Shown here: piece after piece, positions 10,546-20,707 of the stretch
Position numbering within the stretch: position 1 is the stretch's first letter
Layout of the letters: each line of letters starts with the position of its first letter
NCBI RefSeq assembly: GCF_017743865.1
Contig: NZ_JAGHRJ010000001.1
Coordinates: 1,178,001-1,242,000 of the forward strand
From: Labrenzia sp. R4_2
GTDB taxonomy: Bacteria; Pseudomonadota; Alphaproteobacteria; Rhizobiales; Stappiaceae
Length of the DNA stretch: 64,000 nucleotides
Reading direction: 5' to 3'
Position numbers and translations under genes: made by a program
Notes under the pieces: generated by a model
Told to the model about the DNA's origin: nothing
Seen by the model: the letters and a program-made list of their open reading frames with translations, nothing else
The model's database searches: none

Positions 10546-10854
10546 ATGGAAATCGGTCTGTCGCACTATCTGTCGGTCGCGGCGATCCTGTTCGTGATCG
10601 GGATCTTCGGGATCTTTCTGAACAGGAAAAATGTGATTGTCATCTTGATGTCGGTCGAGCTGTTGCTGCTCGCCGTGAACATCAACTTCGTCGCCTTTTC
10701 GTCGTTCCTCGGCGATCTGATCGGGCAGGTCTTCACCATGCTCATTTTGACCGTCGCGGCCGCAGAAGCTGCGATCGGACTTGCAATCCTGGTGGTCTTC
10801 CACCGGAACCGCGGCTCCATTGCCGTGGAAGATGTCAACGTGATGAAAGGGTAG
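10546..10854 (+). CDS. nuoK: NADH-quinone oxidoreductase subunit K
   Basis: Small three-helix antiporter-like subunit of the membrane arm. The 102-residue length is normal. Conserved intramembrane glutamates are visible in [12 protein letters not shown] and in [10 protein letters not shown], both linked to proton transfer. A GAGG near 10535 precedes ATG 10546. The gene ends six bases before nuoL, consistent with tight translational coupling. Confidence 0.96.
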   Translation: MEIGLSHYLSVAAILFVIGIFGIFLNRKNVIVILMSVELLLLAVNINFVAFSSFLGDLIGQVFTMLILTVAAAEAAIGLAILVVFHRNRGSIAVEDVNVMKG

Positions 10855-10860
10855 GGGCTG

Positions 10861-12873
10861 ATGTACTACGCTACGATCCTGTTCCTGCCATTGATCGGAT
10901 TTTTGATTGCCGGTCTTTTCGGTCGGTCAATCGGTGCCAAGGCATCCGAGTACATTACAAGTGGCCTGTTGATCCTGGCAGCGCTTATGTCTTGGGGGGC
11001 ATTCATCGGGTTCTGGCTCGGAGGTTCCGAGGCCCAGGTTGTTCACCTGTTCCGCTGGATGAGCGCCGGCGATCTCAATGTTGCCTGGTCAATTCGCGTC
11101 GATACGCTGACAGCGGTCATGCTGGTCGTTGTCAACACGGTGTCCGCGCTGGTGCATGTCTATTCCATTGGCTACATGCACCACGATCCGCACCGCCCGC
11201 GCTTCTTTGCGTACCTGTCGCTCTTTACGTTCGCCATGCTGACGCTGGTGACCGCTGACAACCTGCTGCAGATGTTCTTCGGCTGGGAAGGCGTGGGTCT
11301 TGCGTCCTACCTGTTGATTGGCTTTTGGTACAAGAAACCGTCCGCCAATGCGGCGGCGATGAAGGCGTTTGTCGTCAACCGTGTCGGTGACTTCGGGTTT
11401 GCGCTTGGCATCTTTGGCGTTTTCTACCTGTTCGGCAGCATCGACTTCACAACGATCTTCAACGACGCCCCGTCCTTCATTGAAGAGCAGGGCGAAGTCA
11501 TGAACTTCATGGGCTATCACCTTGATGCCCAGGCAGCGATGACCGTTATCTGTCTGCTCCTATTCATGGGGGCAATGGGCAAGTCAGCGCAGTTCCTTCT
11601 GCACACATGGCTGCCGGATGCGATGGAAGGCCCGACCCCGGTGTCTGCGCTCATCCACGCTGCGACCATGGTCACTGCGGGCGTCTTCATGGTGGCGCGC
11701 TTGTCGCCGCTATTCGAGCTGTCCGATTTCGCCCTAGCCGTGATTGTGTTCTTCGGTGCGACCACTGCGTTCTTTGCGGCAACGGTGGGGCTTGTTCAAA
11801 ACGACATCAAGCGTGTGATCGCCTACTCCACCTGTTCGCAGCTGGGATACATGTTCGTGGCGCTCGGGATTGGAGCTTACTCCATCGCGGTGTTCCACCT
11901 GTTCACGCACGCGTTCTTCAAGGCGCTGTTGTTCCTGTGTGCGGGTTCTGTGATCCATGCCGTGTCCGACGAACAGGACATGCGTAAAATGGGCGGTCTT
12001 CGCAAACACATTCCGATCACCTATTGGACCATGATGCTTGGCACGCTGGCGCTGACCGGTGTCGGTATTCCGCTAACTCATATCGGGTTTGCCGGTTTCG
12101 TCTCAAAGGACGGCATCATCGAGGCTGCGTTTGCAGCTGGCGGCGGAGATCATCCGAACCCGATGGCGCTGTACGGCTTCTGGCTAACAGTGATCGCGGC
12201 TGGCCTGACGTCCTTCTACTCTTGGCGTCTGACCTTCATGACCTTCCACGGAAAACCGCGCGCTTCCGTAGATGTGATGAAACACGTTCATGAATCGCCG
12301 CTGGTAATGACGGTGCCGCTGTTCGTCCTGTCTGTTGGTGCGGTTCTGGCCGGTATGGTCTTCTACGGCCCGTTCTTCTATGACGAGGCGGCTTATGAAG
12401 CCTTCTGGGCGGGGTCCTTGCCGGCATTTGCCGACAGCCATGTCCTGCATGACATGCACTACGTTCCGACTTGGGTGCGTCTGTCGCCATTCGTCATGAT
12501 GGCAGCCGGTCTGCTGGTGGCCTACCAGTTCTACATCCGCTCTCCGGAAATGCCGAAGCAGTTGGCCGAACGCCATTCTGCGCTGTACCAGTTCCTTTTG
12601 AACAAGTGGTATTTCGACGAGCTCTACAATTTCATCTTTGTCCGTCCCGCAATGTGGCTTGGCCGTGTTCTTTGGAAGAAGGGCGATGGCACCGTGATTG
12701 ACGGCTATGGGCCGAACGGGATCGCTGCGCGGGTGCAGGGTGTCACGACCTGGGTCGTGAAGCTGCAAACCGGATATCTCTACCACTATGCATTTGCGAT
12801 GCTGATCGGTGTGGCGGCCTTGATCACCTGGTCGATGTTCACCGGTGCGGGCACCGGCGGGGGTGCACACTAA
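10861..12873 (+). CDS. nuoL: NADH-quinone oxidoreductase subunit L
   Basis: Largest membrane subunit and distal proton-pumping antiporter-like module, with the long lateral helix at its C terminus. The 670-residue product is rich in transmembrane helices. The proton-channel region includes [18 protein letters not shown] near residue 139 and the lysine-bearing [15 protein letters not shown] segment near 248. Its TAA shares one base with the ATG of nuoM (12873). Confidence 0.97.
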   Translation: MYYATILFLPLIGFLIAGLFGRSIGAKASEYITSGLLILAALMSWGAFIGFWLGGSEAQVVHLFRWMSAGDLNVAWSIRVDTLTAVMLVVVNTVSALVHVYSIGYMHHDPHRPRFFAYLSLFTFAMLTLVTADNLLQMFFGWEGVGLASYLLIGFWYKKPSANAAAMKAFVVNRVGDFGFALGIFGVFYLFGSIDFTTIFNDAPSFIEEQGEVMNFMGYHLDAQAAMTVICLLLFMGAMGKSAQFLLHTWLPDAMEGPTPVSALIHAATMVTAGVFMVARLSPLFELSDFALAVIVFFGATTAFFAATVGLVQNDIKRVIAYSTCSQLGYMFVALGIGAYSIAVFHLFTHAFFKALLFLCAGSVIHAVSDEQDMRKMGGLRKHIPITYWTMMLGTLALTGVGIPLTHIGFAGFVSKDGIIEAAFAAGGGDHPNPMALYGFWLTVIAAGLTSFYSWRLTFMTFHGKPRASVDVMKHVHESPLVMTVPLFVLSVGAVLAGMVFYGPFFYDEAAYEAFWAGSLPAFADSHVLHDMHYVPTWVRLSPFVMMAAGLLVAYQFYIRSPEMPKQLAERHSALYQFLLNKWYFDELYNFIFVRPAMWLGRVLWKKGDGTVIDGYGPNGIAARVQGVTTWVVKLQTGYLYHYAFAMLIGVAALITWSMFTGAGTGGGAH

Positions 12874-14390
12874 TGATTGACTGGCCAATTCTGTCACTCA
12901 CGACATTCCTGCCTTTGCTGGGTGTTGTGTTCGTCCTGCTGGTGCCAGGCAATGACGACCACGCAAAGCGTCAGATGCGTATGGTGGCGCTTGTCACCAC
13001 ATCGATGACGTTTGTCCTCTCCCTGATGATCTGGGCCTATTTCGACTACTCGAACCCCGGGTTCCAGTTTGTCGAAGAGCGGGACTGGCTTGGCTCGAAC
13101 ATCACTTACAAGATGGGTGTCGACGGCATTTCAGTGCTCTTCGTCATCCTGACGACGTTCCTGATGCCGTTCTGTATCCTGGCGTCCTGGGAGAGCGTTC
13201 AAAAGCGCGTGCGCGAATACATGGTCGCGTTCCTGATCCTGGAAACGCTCATGATCGGCGTGTTCTGCGCACTCGACATCGTCGTCTTCTACGTCTTCTT
13301 CGAAGCTGGCCTTATCCCGATGTTCCTGATCATTGGGGTATGGGGCGGTGCACGGCGGGTCTACGCATCTTACAAGTTCTTCCTCTACACGCTGCTCGGA
13401 TCGGTTTTAATGCTGGTTGCGATCATGGCGATGTACTGGACGGCCGGCACGACGGACATCCAGGAACTTCTGGCCTATCCGTTCCCGGCGGAAATGCAGA
13501 CCTGGCTTTGGATCGCGTTCTTTGCAAGCTTTGCAGTGAAAATGCCAATGTGGCCGGTGCATACCTGGTTGCCGGACGCCCACGTTGAGGCGCCGACAGC
13601 CGGGTCCGTGATCCTCGCGGGTGTTCTTCTGAAACTCGGCGGGTACGGGTTCCTAAGATTCTCTCTGCCGATGTTCCCGCTTGCGTCCGATATGTTCGCA
13701 CCGCTTGTGTTCACGCTGTCGGTCGTTGCGATCATCTACACCTCATTGGTGGCGCTGGCACAGGAAGACATAAAGAAGCTCATTGCCTATTCGTCTGTTG
13801 CCCATATGGGTTACGTGACCATGGGGATCTTCACCATGACGCCGCAGGGCGTTCAGGGTGGCATCTTCCAGATGCTCTCTCACGGCATCGTGTCGGGCGC
13901 GCTCTTCCTATGCGTCGGGGTCATTTATGACCGGATGCACACACGGGAGATCTCGGCCTACGGTGGCCTGGTCAACCGGATGCCGAAATATGCGGTCGCC
14001 TTCCTCATCTTCACGATGGCCAATGTCGGTTTGCCTGGCACTTCCGGCTTCGTCGGTGAGATTCTTGTTCTGATGGGAGCGTTCCAGGTCAACACATGGG
14101 TTGCCGTGTTCGCGACAACGGGCGTGATCCTGTCGGCGTGTTATGCGCTGTATCTCTACCGCCGGGTCGTGTTCGGCTCGCTGGATAAGGAAAGCCTCAA
14201 GTCGATCCTCGATCTGGATCTTCGCGAGAAGGTCATCCTGGTCCCGATGATCATCCTGACGATCTTCTTCGGTTTCTATCCGATGGCGATCCTGGATGTG
14301 ACCCAGGGATCCGTCGATAACCTGATCAATCAATATACCGCGGCCCTTGAAGCTGCTGGGGTCACCCAGCATGCGGCCACGGCGCACTAA
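12873..14390 (+). CDS. nuoM: NADH-quinone oxidoreductase subunit M
   Basis: Second antiporter-like proton-pumping subunit, homologous to NuoL and NuoN. The 505-residue protein has about fourteen hydrophobic helices; family landmarks include [17 protein letters not shown] near residue 138 and [16 protein letters not shown] near 228. The start overlaps the nuoL stop by one base. There is a 24-base gap to nuoN. Confidence 0.97.
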   Translation: MIDWPILSLTTFLPLLGVVFVLLVPGNDDHAKRQMRMVALVTTSMTFVLSLMIWAYFDYSNPGFQFVEERDWLGSNITYKMGVDGISVLFVILTTFLMPFCILASWESVQKRVREYMVAFLILETLMIGVFCALDIVVFYVFFEAGLIPMFLIIGVWGGARRVYASYKFFLYTLLGSVLMLVAIMAMYWTAGTTDIQELLAYPFPAEMQTWLWIAFFASFAVKMPMWPVHTWLPDAHVEAPTAGSVILAGVLLKLGGYGFLRFSLPMFPLASDMFAPLVFTLSVVAIIYTSLVALAQEDIKKLIAYSSVAHMGYVTMGIFTMTPQGVQGGIFQMLSHGIVSGALFLCVGVIYDRMHTREISAYGGLVNRMPKYAVAFLIFTMANVGLPGTSGFVGEILVLMGAFQVNTWVAVFATTGVILSACYALYLYRRVVFGSLDKESLKSILDLDLREKVILVPMIILTIFFGFYPMAILDVTQGSVDNLINQYTAALEAAGVTQHAATAH

Positions 14391-14414
14391 GAGTTTCGAG
14401 GGCGAGACAGAGCT

Positions 14415-15854
14415 ATGTCAGACGTGACCCAACTGCCAGATCTCATGCCGGCCTTGCCGGAAATCATTCTGGCGATCGGAGCGATGGTGCTGTTGATGGT
14501 CGGTGCCTTCGGCGGCCGGAACATCAGCTACGCGGTCTTTGGTGGAGCGATGGGGCTTCTCGGCGGTACGTTCCTCGTGCTGCTGCTGGTCCCAAGCTTC
14601 GGTGAAACCTTCGGTGGGTCGTTCATCCTCGATGATTACGCCTACTTCTTGAAACTGGTGGTCCTTGTCGGATCGTTCTTTGCGATCGCCATGTCCTGGG
14701 CCTATGCGAAGAGCCAGTCGTTTGACCATTTCGAGTATCCGATCCTGATCGTCCTTGCGACTCTCGGCATGATGCTGATGCTGTCGGCAAACGATATGAT
14801 TGCGCTCTATATGGGTCTCGAACTCCAGAGTCTGTCGCTCTACGTTGTGGCTGCAATCAACCGCGACAGTGTTCGGTCAACAGAAGCTGGTTTGAAGTAC
14901 TTCGTTCTCGGCGCGCTGTCCTCCGGCATGCTGCTTTACGGCATGTCGCTGGTTTATGGCTTCTCCGGTCAGATTTCCTTCGCCGCAATTGCCGAGTTGA
15001 TTTCGCAAGAAGGCGCGTCCATCGGTCTGATCATTGGTTTGACCTTCATTCTTGCAGGCCTTGCCTTCAAGATCTCCGCCGTTCCGTTCCACATGTGGAC
15101 ACCGGACGTTTATGAAGGTGCGCCAACGCCTGTCACCGCATTCTTCGCAGCAGCTCCGAAGGTTGCTGCCATGGGGATGCTGGTGCGGATTGTCATTGAT
15201 GCGTTTCATCCGGTCACCAGCGATTGGCAGCAGATCATCGTCTTCGTATCGATTGCCTCAATGGCGCTCGGTGCGTTCGCCGCAATTGGCCAGACCAACC
15301 TGAAGCGCCTGATGGCGTATTCGTCCATCGGCCACATGGGTTACGCGCTGGTCGGTCTTGCGGCCGGTACGCAGACCGGTGTTGAAGGTGTAATCTTCTA
15401 TATGGTCGCCTATCTCGGCATGACGCTTGGTGTGTTTGCCTGCATCTTGTCCATGCGGCGTAAGGACGGCATGGTTGAAGAGATCTCCGATCTTTCCGGC
15501 CTTTCTCAAACCAATCTGCCGATGGCGGTGATCCTTGGTTTGCTGATGTTCTCGCTTGCAGGCATTCCGCCGCTGATCGGTTTCTTCGGAAAGTGGTTCG
15601 TGTTTGCAGCCGCTGTCGAGGCAGGCCTCTATCCGCTAGCCGTTATCGGCGTGCTGGCATCCGTGGTGGGCTGTTACTACTACCTGCGCATCGTCAAGGT
15701 GATGTTCTTTGACGAACCGGCGGAGGCCTTCCAGCCGATGCCGACCGAACTGAAGGTCGTCCTCGGCCTGTCCGGTGTGTTTGTGGTCTTTTTCTGGGTC
15801 ATGCCTGGCCCGGTGGTAACGGCTGCAACCGCTGCGGCGCAGTCGTTGTTTTGA
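14415..15854 (+). CDS. nuoN: NADH-quinone oxidoreductase subunit N
   Basis: Third antiporter-like subunit and last gene of the complex I set. The 479-residue membrane protein includes [16 protein letters not shown] and [16 protein letters not shown], the NuoN versions of the conserved glutamate and lysine-channel regions. A Shine-Dalgarno-like GAGGGCGAGA precedes ATG 14415. birA follows after 15 bases, so the transcript probably extends into the next genes. Confidence 0.97.
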   Translation: MSDVTQLPDLMPALPEIILAIGAMVLLMVGAFGGRNISYAVFGGAMGLLGGTFLVLLLVPSFGETFGGSFILDDYAYFLKLVVLVGSFFAIAMSWAYAKSQSFDHFEYPILIVLATLGMMLMLSANDMIALYMGLELQSLSLYVVAAINRDSVRSTEAGLKYFVLGALSSGMLLYGMSLVYGFSGQISFAAIAELISQEGASIGLIIGLTFILAGLAFKISAVPFHMWTPDVYEGAPTPVTAFFAAAPKVAAMGMLVRIVIDAFHPVTSDWQQIIVFVSIASMALGAFAAIGQTNLKRLMAYSSIGHMGYALVGLAAGTQTGVEGVIFYMVAYLGMTLGVFACILSMRRKDGMVEEISDLSGLSQTNLPMAVILGLLMFSLAGIPPLIGFFGKWFVFAAAVEAGLYPLAVIGVLASVVGCYYYLRIVKVMFFDEPAEAFQPMPTELKVVLGLSGVFVVFFWVMPGPVVTAATAAAQSLF

Positions 15855-15869
15855 TAAGCGGTTTGGCGA

Positions 15870-16655
15870 TTGAACAGTCCCGCATCCCATCTTGAGACGA
15901 AAGGTCCGGCGCCCGGAGCGCCGGATTTTCTCTATGAGGCCTATGAGACGGTCGGCTCGACCAACGCTCTGTGTCTGGAGCGGGCCGTTTCGGGGCATCC
16001 TGGAAACCTCTGGATCCGGGCTGGCGTTCAGACTGCTGGCCGGGGCCGGCGGGGGCGGGCCTGGACTTCTCCGCAGGGAAATCTCTTTGCAAGTGTCCTT
16101 CTGATCGACCCGTCTCCCTTGGCCCGGATCGGCGAATTGCCGCTTTTATCGGCTGTTGCGCTTGCCGAAGCCGTTGACAAGGCTACCGGTACGCTCCAAT
16201 TGGTGTCGTTGAAGTGGCCGAACGACCTGCTGGTCGACGGAGCAAAACTCTCGGGCATCCTGCTGGAAGCCGAGACACTAAAGGACGGAAGGCTGGCTGC
16301 GGTCATGGGGTTTGGGGTCAATTGTGTGTCCCATCCCGATCCGGCGTTGTACCGGGCAACCGATCTGCGCAGCCTAGGCTATCAAGTATCGGCCGACAGC
16401 TTGTTCGCAGCGCTGGCGGAAACACTGGCAAAGTATATTGCAATCTGGCACCAACCGGACGGTTTTGATCGCATCCGGCGCCAATGGCTGAAGCGGGCGG
16501 CGCATTTGGGACAAAAGATCACTGTCCGGGCCGCTCAAGAAGAAATAACCGGCACTTTTGACGATCTGGATGCGTCCGGCCATTTGGTCCTAAGACTGGA
16601 TAACGGCCAAAAACGCACTGTCTACGCCGGTGACGTATTTTTATCCGGCGAATGA
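15870..16655 (+). CDS. birA: Biotin--[acetyl-CoA-carboxylase] ligase
   Basis: Attaches biotin to the carrier domain of acetyl-CoA carboxylase and related carboxylases. The 261-residue protein has the biotinyl-AMP loop as A-G-R-G-R-R-G-R-A-W near residue 58 and K-W-P-N-D-L-L near 115, followed by the C-terminal SH3-like domain. It lacks the DNA-binding N-terminal domain of E. coli BirA, so it is a class I ligase with no repressor role. The start is a TTG at 15870: no in-frame ATG lies before the first conserved segment. The birA position directly after nuoN is common in alphaproteobacteria. Confidence 0.92.
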   Translation: MNSPASHLETKGPAPGAPDFLYEAYETVGSTNALCLERAVSGHPGNLWIRAGVQTAGRGRRGRAWTSPQGNLFASVLLIDPSPLARIGELPLLSAVALAEAVDKATGTLQLVSLKWPNDLLVDGAKLSGILLEAETLKDGRLAAVMGFGVNCVSHPDPALYRATDLRSLGYQVSADSLFAALAETLAKYIAIWHQPDGFDRIRRQWLKRAAHLGQKITVRAAQEEITGTFDDLDASGHLVLRLDNGQKRTVYAGDVFLSGE

Positions 16656-16700
16656 CGGCCGGACAGTTCCCTCGAAAAATGTGAGGGGTAGGAGAATTTG

Positions 16701-18380
16701 ATGGCTTCGGCCAAGGATAAAGAAAACGACATTGTGTTCCTGCCGCTTGGTGGTGTTGGCGAAATCGGCATGAACCTCGGCCTTTACGGCTTCGGGCCGG
16801 AAGGAAACCGGAAATGGCTGATCGTCGATTGCGGGGTTAGCTTTGCAGGCCCGGAACTTCCTGGCATCGATCTGGTGATGCCGGACATCAAGTTTCTGGA
16901 AGACGAGGTCAACAACATTGCCGGCATGGTTATCACCCATGCCCATGAAGACCACTATGGCGCGATCCTCCACCTGTGGCCCTTCCTGAAGGTGCCGGTC
17001 TACGCAACGGCCTTTACCGCCGGTCTACTGGCGGCCAAGACGGAGAGTGAGCCGGGCGCTGAAGAGGTTCCCGTGACGGTGGTCCGCCAGGGTGAGCGCC
17101 ACACGATTGGTCCGTTCGATGTGGAATTCGTCGCCATGGCCCACTCGATCCCGGAGCCCTGTGCGCTTGCGATCCGCACTCCGGCGGGTTTGGTGCTGCA
17201 CACCGGTGACTGGAAAATCGACACATCCCCTGGCATTGGCCAACCAATCGACCTCAACCGGCTGGCAGAGCTTGGCCGCGAAGGGGTGATGGCGCTGGTC
17301 TGTGACAGCACCAATGCGGTTCGTGACGGTGTCAGCCCAAGTGAAGCCGATGTCGCTGCTGAACTGACCAAGGTGATTGGCCGTGCCAAGCACCGCGTTG
17401 CCGTGACAACCTTTGCATCCAACGTTGCCCGTATCCGAGCAATCGCGCGTGCCGCTGCTGCGAATGAGCGGGATGTGGTTGTGGTTGGCCGATCGATGCA
17501 CCGGGCCATCGAGGTGGCCAACGAGCTGGAATACATGGATGACCTCCCGGCCTTCCATGACGAAGAAGCCTACGGGTATCTGCCGCGTGACAAGGTGGTG
17601 TTGTTGTGCACCGGATCACAAGGTGAAAACCGGGCCGCACTTGCACGGATTGCCGCCGGCGACCACCGGAACATTGCGCTTGCACAAGGCGACATGGTGA
17701 TCTTTTCGTCCCGGACCATTCCGGGAAATGAAAAAGAAGTCGGGGCTGTCCTCAACAACCTGGCGGACAAGGACGTTGAAATCGTCACCGACAAGGATGC
17801 CCTGGTCCATGTTTCGGGACACCCGCGCCGCGGCGAACTGGAGCAGCTCTACAAACTGGTACAGCCAAAAGTCGTGCTTCCCGTCCACGGGGAACCATTG
17901 CATCTTGCAGCTCATGCTGTGTTTGCGAAGGAGCAAGGCGTTCCGGAAGTCATTCGCGGCAAGAATGGGGACATCATCCGCCTTGTGGCCGGCCGGGCTG
18001 CAATCGTCGATGAGGCGCCGTTTGGCATTCTGGTGAAGGATGGCCGGATCCTTGATGATCCGGAAGTCACCGGGGTCAAGGAACGGCGGAAGCTGTCTTT
18101 TGCGGGCGCTGCGATCATCACACTGGTGGTCAACCGGTCCGGAGAGCTGCTCGACGATCCAACTGCCGTGCTGCTCGGACTGCCGGACACGGACGATGAT
18201 GGCGAGCCGATGGAAGACATCGTTCAAAAGGCTGTCATTGGCGCTGTGACGAGTATTCCGAAAGCCCGGCGCAAGGACAAGGATCTGATCGCGGAAGCGG
18301 CACGCCGTGCGGCCCGTTCGGAAATCCTTGATGTCTGGGGCAAAAAGACGCTCTGCAAGGTGGTGGTGACCCGTCTATAA
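16701..18380 (+). CDS. rnj: Ribonuclease J
   Basis: Metallo-beta-lactamase/beta-CASP ribonuclease with endonuclease and 5'-exonuclease activity in RNA maturation and decay. The zinc motif H-A-H-E-D-H lies at residues 80-85, and later family histidines are visible in S-G-H-P-R-R-G-E and P-V-H-G-E-P. The 559-residue length is normal. ATG 16701 is chosen over an in-frame TTG just upstream because TAGGAG at 16689-16694 is well placed. A stable hairpin follows the stop (18389-18415). This enzyme supports RNA turnover in alphaproteobacteria alongside RNase E. Confidence 0.94.
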   Translation: MASAKDKENDIVFLPLGGVGEIGMNLGLYGFGPEGNRKWLIVDCGVSFAGPELPGIDLVMPDIKFLEDEVNNIAGMVITHAHEDHYGAILHLWPFLKVPVYATAFTAGLLAAKTESEPGAEEVPVTVVRQGERHTIGPFDVEFVAMAHSIPEPCALAIRTPAGLVLHTGDWKIDTSPGIGQPIDLNRLAELGREGVMALVCDSTNAVRDGVSPSEADVAAELTKVIGRAKHRVAVTTFASNVARIRAIARAAAANERDVVVVGRSMHRAIEVANELEYMDDLPAFHDEEAYGYLPRDKVVLLCTGSQGENRAALARIAAGDHRNIALAQGDMVIFSSRTIPGNEKEVGAVLNNLADKDVEIVTDKDALVHVSGHPRRGELEQLYKLVQPKVVLPVHGEPLHLAAHAVFAKEQGVPEVIRGKNGDIIRLVAGRAAIVDEAPFGILVKDGRILDDPEVTGVKERRKLSFAGAAIITLVVNRSGELLDDPTAVLLGLPDTDDDGEPMEDIVQKAVIGAVTSIPKARRKDKDLIAEAARRAARSEILDVWGKKTLCKVVVTRL

Positions 18381-18388
18381 GTTATACC

Positions 18389-18415
18389 GCAAATCGTGCT
18401 CAAAGCACGGTTTGC
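18389..18415 (+). other. Intercistronic hairpin between rnj and mce
   Basis: Twelve base pairs (18389-18400 with 18404-18415, one G-U pair) around a three-base loop. The following bases contain no clear T run, so this may be an attenuator, a processing site or a leaky terminator rather than a full stop. Confidence 0.5.
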
Positions 18416-18435
18416 CTGTTTGTGGAGGAATTGAA

Positions 18436-18840
18436 ATGATCGGTCGGCTTAACCACGTGGCCATTGCAGTGTCGGATATCGAGGCGGCGGCCGCAGTTTA
18501 CCGGGATACACTTGGTGCGGATGTCTCTGCCAAGGAAGCGCAGCCGGACCACGGTGTTTCGACCGTGTTCATCAACCTGCCGAACACCAAGATCGAGTTG
18601 CTCGAACCGCTTGGGGAAGATTCGCCGATCGCCAAATTTCTGGAAAAGAACCCGTCCGGCGGCATTCACCACGTCTGTTATGAAGTCGATGACATCATCG
18701 TGGCGCGGGACAAACTGGTGGCAGACGGCGCACGTGTTCTTGGCAGCGGCGAACCGAAAATCGGTGCCCATGGTAAACCGGTGCTGTTCCTGCACCCGAA
18801 GGATTTTCTCGGCACCTTGACGGAATTGGAAGAGGCTTAA
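18436..18840 (+). CDS. mce: Methylmalonyl-CoA epimerase
   Basis: Interconverts (2R)- and (2S)-methylmalonyl-CoA in the propionate/ethylmalonyl-CoA pathways. The 134-residue protein is a two-module VOC (glyoxalase-fold) enzyme starting M-I-G-R-L-N-H-V-A-I-A-V; metal ligands are expected at that histidine, at H-H-V-C-Y-E-V near residue 76, and at the glutamate of L-T-E-L-E near the C terminus. ATG 18436 is preceded by GGAGG at 18424-18428; an upstream in-frame ATG at 18412 overlaps the hairpin and lacks a ribosome site. A generic glyoxalase is less likely. Confidence 0.92.
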   Translation: MIGRLNHVAIAVSDIEAAAAVYRDTLGADVSAKEAQPDHGVSTVFINLPNTKIELLEPLGEDSPIAKFLEKNPSGGIHHVCYEVDDIIVARDKLVADGARVLGSGEPKIGAHGKPVLFLHPKDFLGTLTELEEA

Positions 18841-18844
18841 TCAC

Positions 18845-19135
18845 ATGTCTTTGGCGTTCAGCCTGGCAATCTTTTTCATGATGTGGTGGATCATTCTGTT
18901 TGCGATGCTTCCGTTTGGCATGCGCCGGACACAGGAGGAAGCAGGCGAGGTGATCCCGGGCTCTGAGGCCAGTGCCCCTGAACGCCCCCGAATGCTGCGC
19001 GTGCTGCTGATGACGACAGTAGTCACCTGCGTGCTCTTTGCCGGGTACATGTGGCTGCGCTCCAGTGGCTTCGGCTTGGATGATATTCCTTTCTTTATGC
19101 CTCCGAGCGAGAGTTACTCTACGCCCGGCGGGTAA
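18845..19135 (+). CDS. DUF1467 family membrane protein
   Basis: A 96-residue protein with two hydrophobic segments: residues 1-24 (A-I-F-F-M-M-W-W-I-I-L-F-A-M-L-P-F-G) and about 50-70 (V-L-L-M-T-T-V-V-T-C-V-L-F-A-G-Y-M-W-L), joined by an acidic/proline loop. The M-W-W-I-I-L-F and P-F-G-x-R pattern is what I recall for DUF1467. It follows mce by four bases. In related genomes the family commonly lies between mce and proS; the function is unknown. Confidence 0.8.
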   Translation: MSLAFSLAIFFMMWWIILFAMLPFGMRRTQEEAGEVIPGSEASAPERPRMLRVLLMTTVVTCVLFAGYMWLRSSGFGLDDIPFFMPPSESYSTPGG

Positions 19136-19157
19136 AGCCCAGTCTGAATGTAATGAA

Positions 19158-19193
19158 AAAGGGGAGCCGCCGTTGCTGCTCCCCTTTGTTTTT
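19158..19193 (+). terminator. Rho-independent terminator after the DUF1467 gene
   Basis: Perfect 10-bp stem (19158-19167 with 19178-19187) with a 10-base loop, followed by GTTTTT. It probably ends the long nuo-birA-rnj-mce transcript. The A run before the stem could also help stop the convergent gene at 19212. Confidence 0.8.
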
Positions 19194-19211
19194 CCAGCAA
19201 TGTTTCAGTCG

Positions 19212-20243
19212 TTAAAGCACGCACTCAATCCCGACCAGACGGGCGCCGGTGCCGTGGTTTTTCAGATCCACGTTGCCGCTTTGAATGGCAAGTTCCTTGC
19301 GTTTTGCTTCCAGTCGCGTTGCCTCGGCTTTCAGGCCCTGTAGACCAACCATGATCTCATCCCATTCGGCTGAACAGTCCGTTGCGCCGAACTTGGCCGT
19401 GAGCTTTTTCATCACGATGCCCTTCAGGTCTATCTGTGTGCCTTTCCAGTTCAATGACACCCAATCGGACATGAAGTTGAACTTGTCGAACTGCATCCGG
19501 ACACCGTAGACGGATTCCATGACGCCGCCGTAATAGGTTGTCATGGCAAAGCCAAAGATGCTGTTGAAGTCCCAGCCGTATTTTTCGCTGGTGTAGGAGT
19601 CCTTGTACTTCACCGTATGCCATTTGTGGTAGGTGTGGTCGGACTTGCCCTGGATGTTCTTCGACTCAGCCTGCGACTTGATTTCAAGACGCCCGGTGCC
19701 GTCACCTGCATTGATCTTGATCTGCTGGTTCCGACCGCTTGTTACAGTAATGCCGCCGTTGTCCGTGGAGACATTGATGCTGTCTTCGACCGCTGCCGTG
19801 TAGTCGCCATCCACATCGAGCGTGTAGTCGCCGTTGACCTGCTGATGATAGTCGGCAGTCTCGAGGTACATTTTTTCAGCAGCTTTGATCAGCACCCGGC
19901 CATCGCAGGCAAGAAGAATGCCTTGAGAACCGCCAGCAGCATTTGAGTAGACAGACGTATCGTCGCCTTCATCGGAAATGTGTTGAGCCGGGAAGAGCTC
20001 ATCATGATGGTCATTCTCAAACGCGGTGCGCTCCACTTCGGAGTATTCGCCCAGGCGGAAGAATGCACCGATATCGTCTTTCGTATCGTCGGTAGAATCT
20101 GACGGAACGAGGTAAAATACGTTCCGGTTGAGATGAACTGGCAGGCAAGGCTCTGACGGCAAAGGTGGCACTTGCTGAGGGCGAGAGAGCCTTTGTGTCG
20201 GATCCAGCGGGTGCCCCGGAAGCGCCCAATCGTGCAGAGCCAT
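19212..20243 (-). CDS. Uncharacterised protein with VgrG-spike-like repeat region
   Basis: Unrecognised 343-residue protein without signal peptide. The first 90 residues are rich in proline and acids. The middle (about 115-190) has short beta-rich repeats such as Q-V-N-G-D-Y-T-L-D-V-D-G-D-Y-T-A-A-V, a rhythm that recalls the C-terminal beta-prism of type VI secretion VgrG or phage gp5 spikes. Residues about 200-260 are aromatic-rich (Y-G-W-D-F-N-S-I-F-G-F), and the C terminus has a short helical, possibly coiled, stretch (L-K-A-E-A-T-R-L-E-A-K-R-K-E-L). ATG 20243 is preceded on the minus strand by GGAGAA. No other secretion gene is in the window, so the spike idea is inference. Confidence 0.6.
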   Translation of the reverse strand: MALHDWALPGHPLDPTQRLSRPQQVPPLPSEPCLPVHLNRNVFYLVPSDSTDDTKDDIGAFFRLGEYSEVERTAFENDHHDELFPAQHISDEGDDTSVYSNAAGGSQGILLACDGRVLIKAAEKMYLETADYHQQVNGDYTLDVDGDYTAAVEDSINVSTDNGGITVTSGRNQQIKINAGDGTGRLEIKSQAESKNIQGKSDHTYHKWHTVKYKDSYTSEKYGWDFNSIFGFAMTTYYGGVMESVYGVRMQFDKFNFMSDWVSLNWKGTQIDLKGIVMKKLTAKFGATDCSAEWDEIMVGLQGLKAEATRLEAKRKELAIQSGNVDLKNHGTGARLVGIECVL

Positions 20244-20411
20244 TTTGTTCTCCAGTTTTGTTCTTCGTTATTAGTGTCCCGGCACGCGGGTCGTACTTAG
20301 CGCCGTCACACTTCCTGCGTAGCCCGGCACGTGACTGCTACACTGTGTTCTGTGTCACAAAAACGTAACGTTAGAAATGACTATGTTGCAAGAAGGGTTA
20401 AGGAGAGGAAT

Positions 20412-20459
20412 ATGCCGAAAGTTTATTTCTTCATGTTTCCTGGCAAGGTCCTAATCTGA
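20412..20459 (+). CDS. Possible 15-residue small peptide
   Basis: ATG 20412 is preceded by AAGGAGAGG (20400-20408), one of the better ribosome sites in the window, and opens a 15-codon frame encoding M-P-K-V-Y-F-F-M-F-P-G-K-V-L-I. No relative is known to me. It could be a leader peptide, a small hydrophobic peptide, or chance. A hairpin lies about 30 bases downstream. Confidence 0.25.
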   Translation: MPKVYFFMFPGKVLI

Positions 20460-20488
20460 AAGCCGGATTTCTGTTGTCCGAAATAAAA

Positions 20489-20510
20489 TGGACATTGGGG
20501 CCCATGTCCA
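20489..20510 (+). other. Hairpin with a distant T run
   Basis: A 7-bp perfect stem (20489-20495 with 20504-20510) whose loop can add G-C pairs. A T5 run appears only about ten bases downstream, so terminator function is doubtful. Confidence 0.3.
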
Positions 20511-20707
20511 ATCTGCGGTGCTTTTTGGCCGAAATGGCGGCGTTCGATTCGTCATAATTCGCTAGGAGATAGGCGCGGCCAGTTATGCTCATCCTGCATG
20601 GCAGCAATGCAGGCAGCAACAATCGCAGTGGACCGCCGCTGTGTGCGAGGGATAAGGACGCGTCGAACGTCAAAGCTACTCGAAATTCAGAGTGTTCGAA
20701 CTCTCGC

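Larger units (their letters stand above)
20244..20707. other. Intergenic region, mostly without genes
   Basis: About 460 bases upstream of the minus-strand gene. It should hold that gene's promoter. One 15-codon frame with a strong ribosome site (20412-20459) and a hairpin (20489-20510) are listed separately. The longer open frames have no protein character. Confidence 0.4.
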
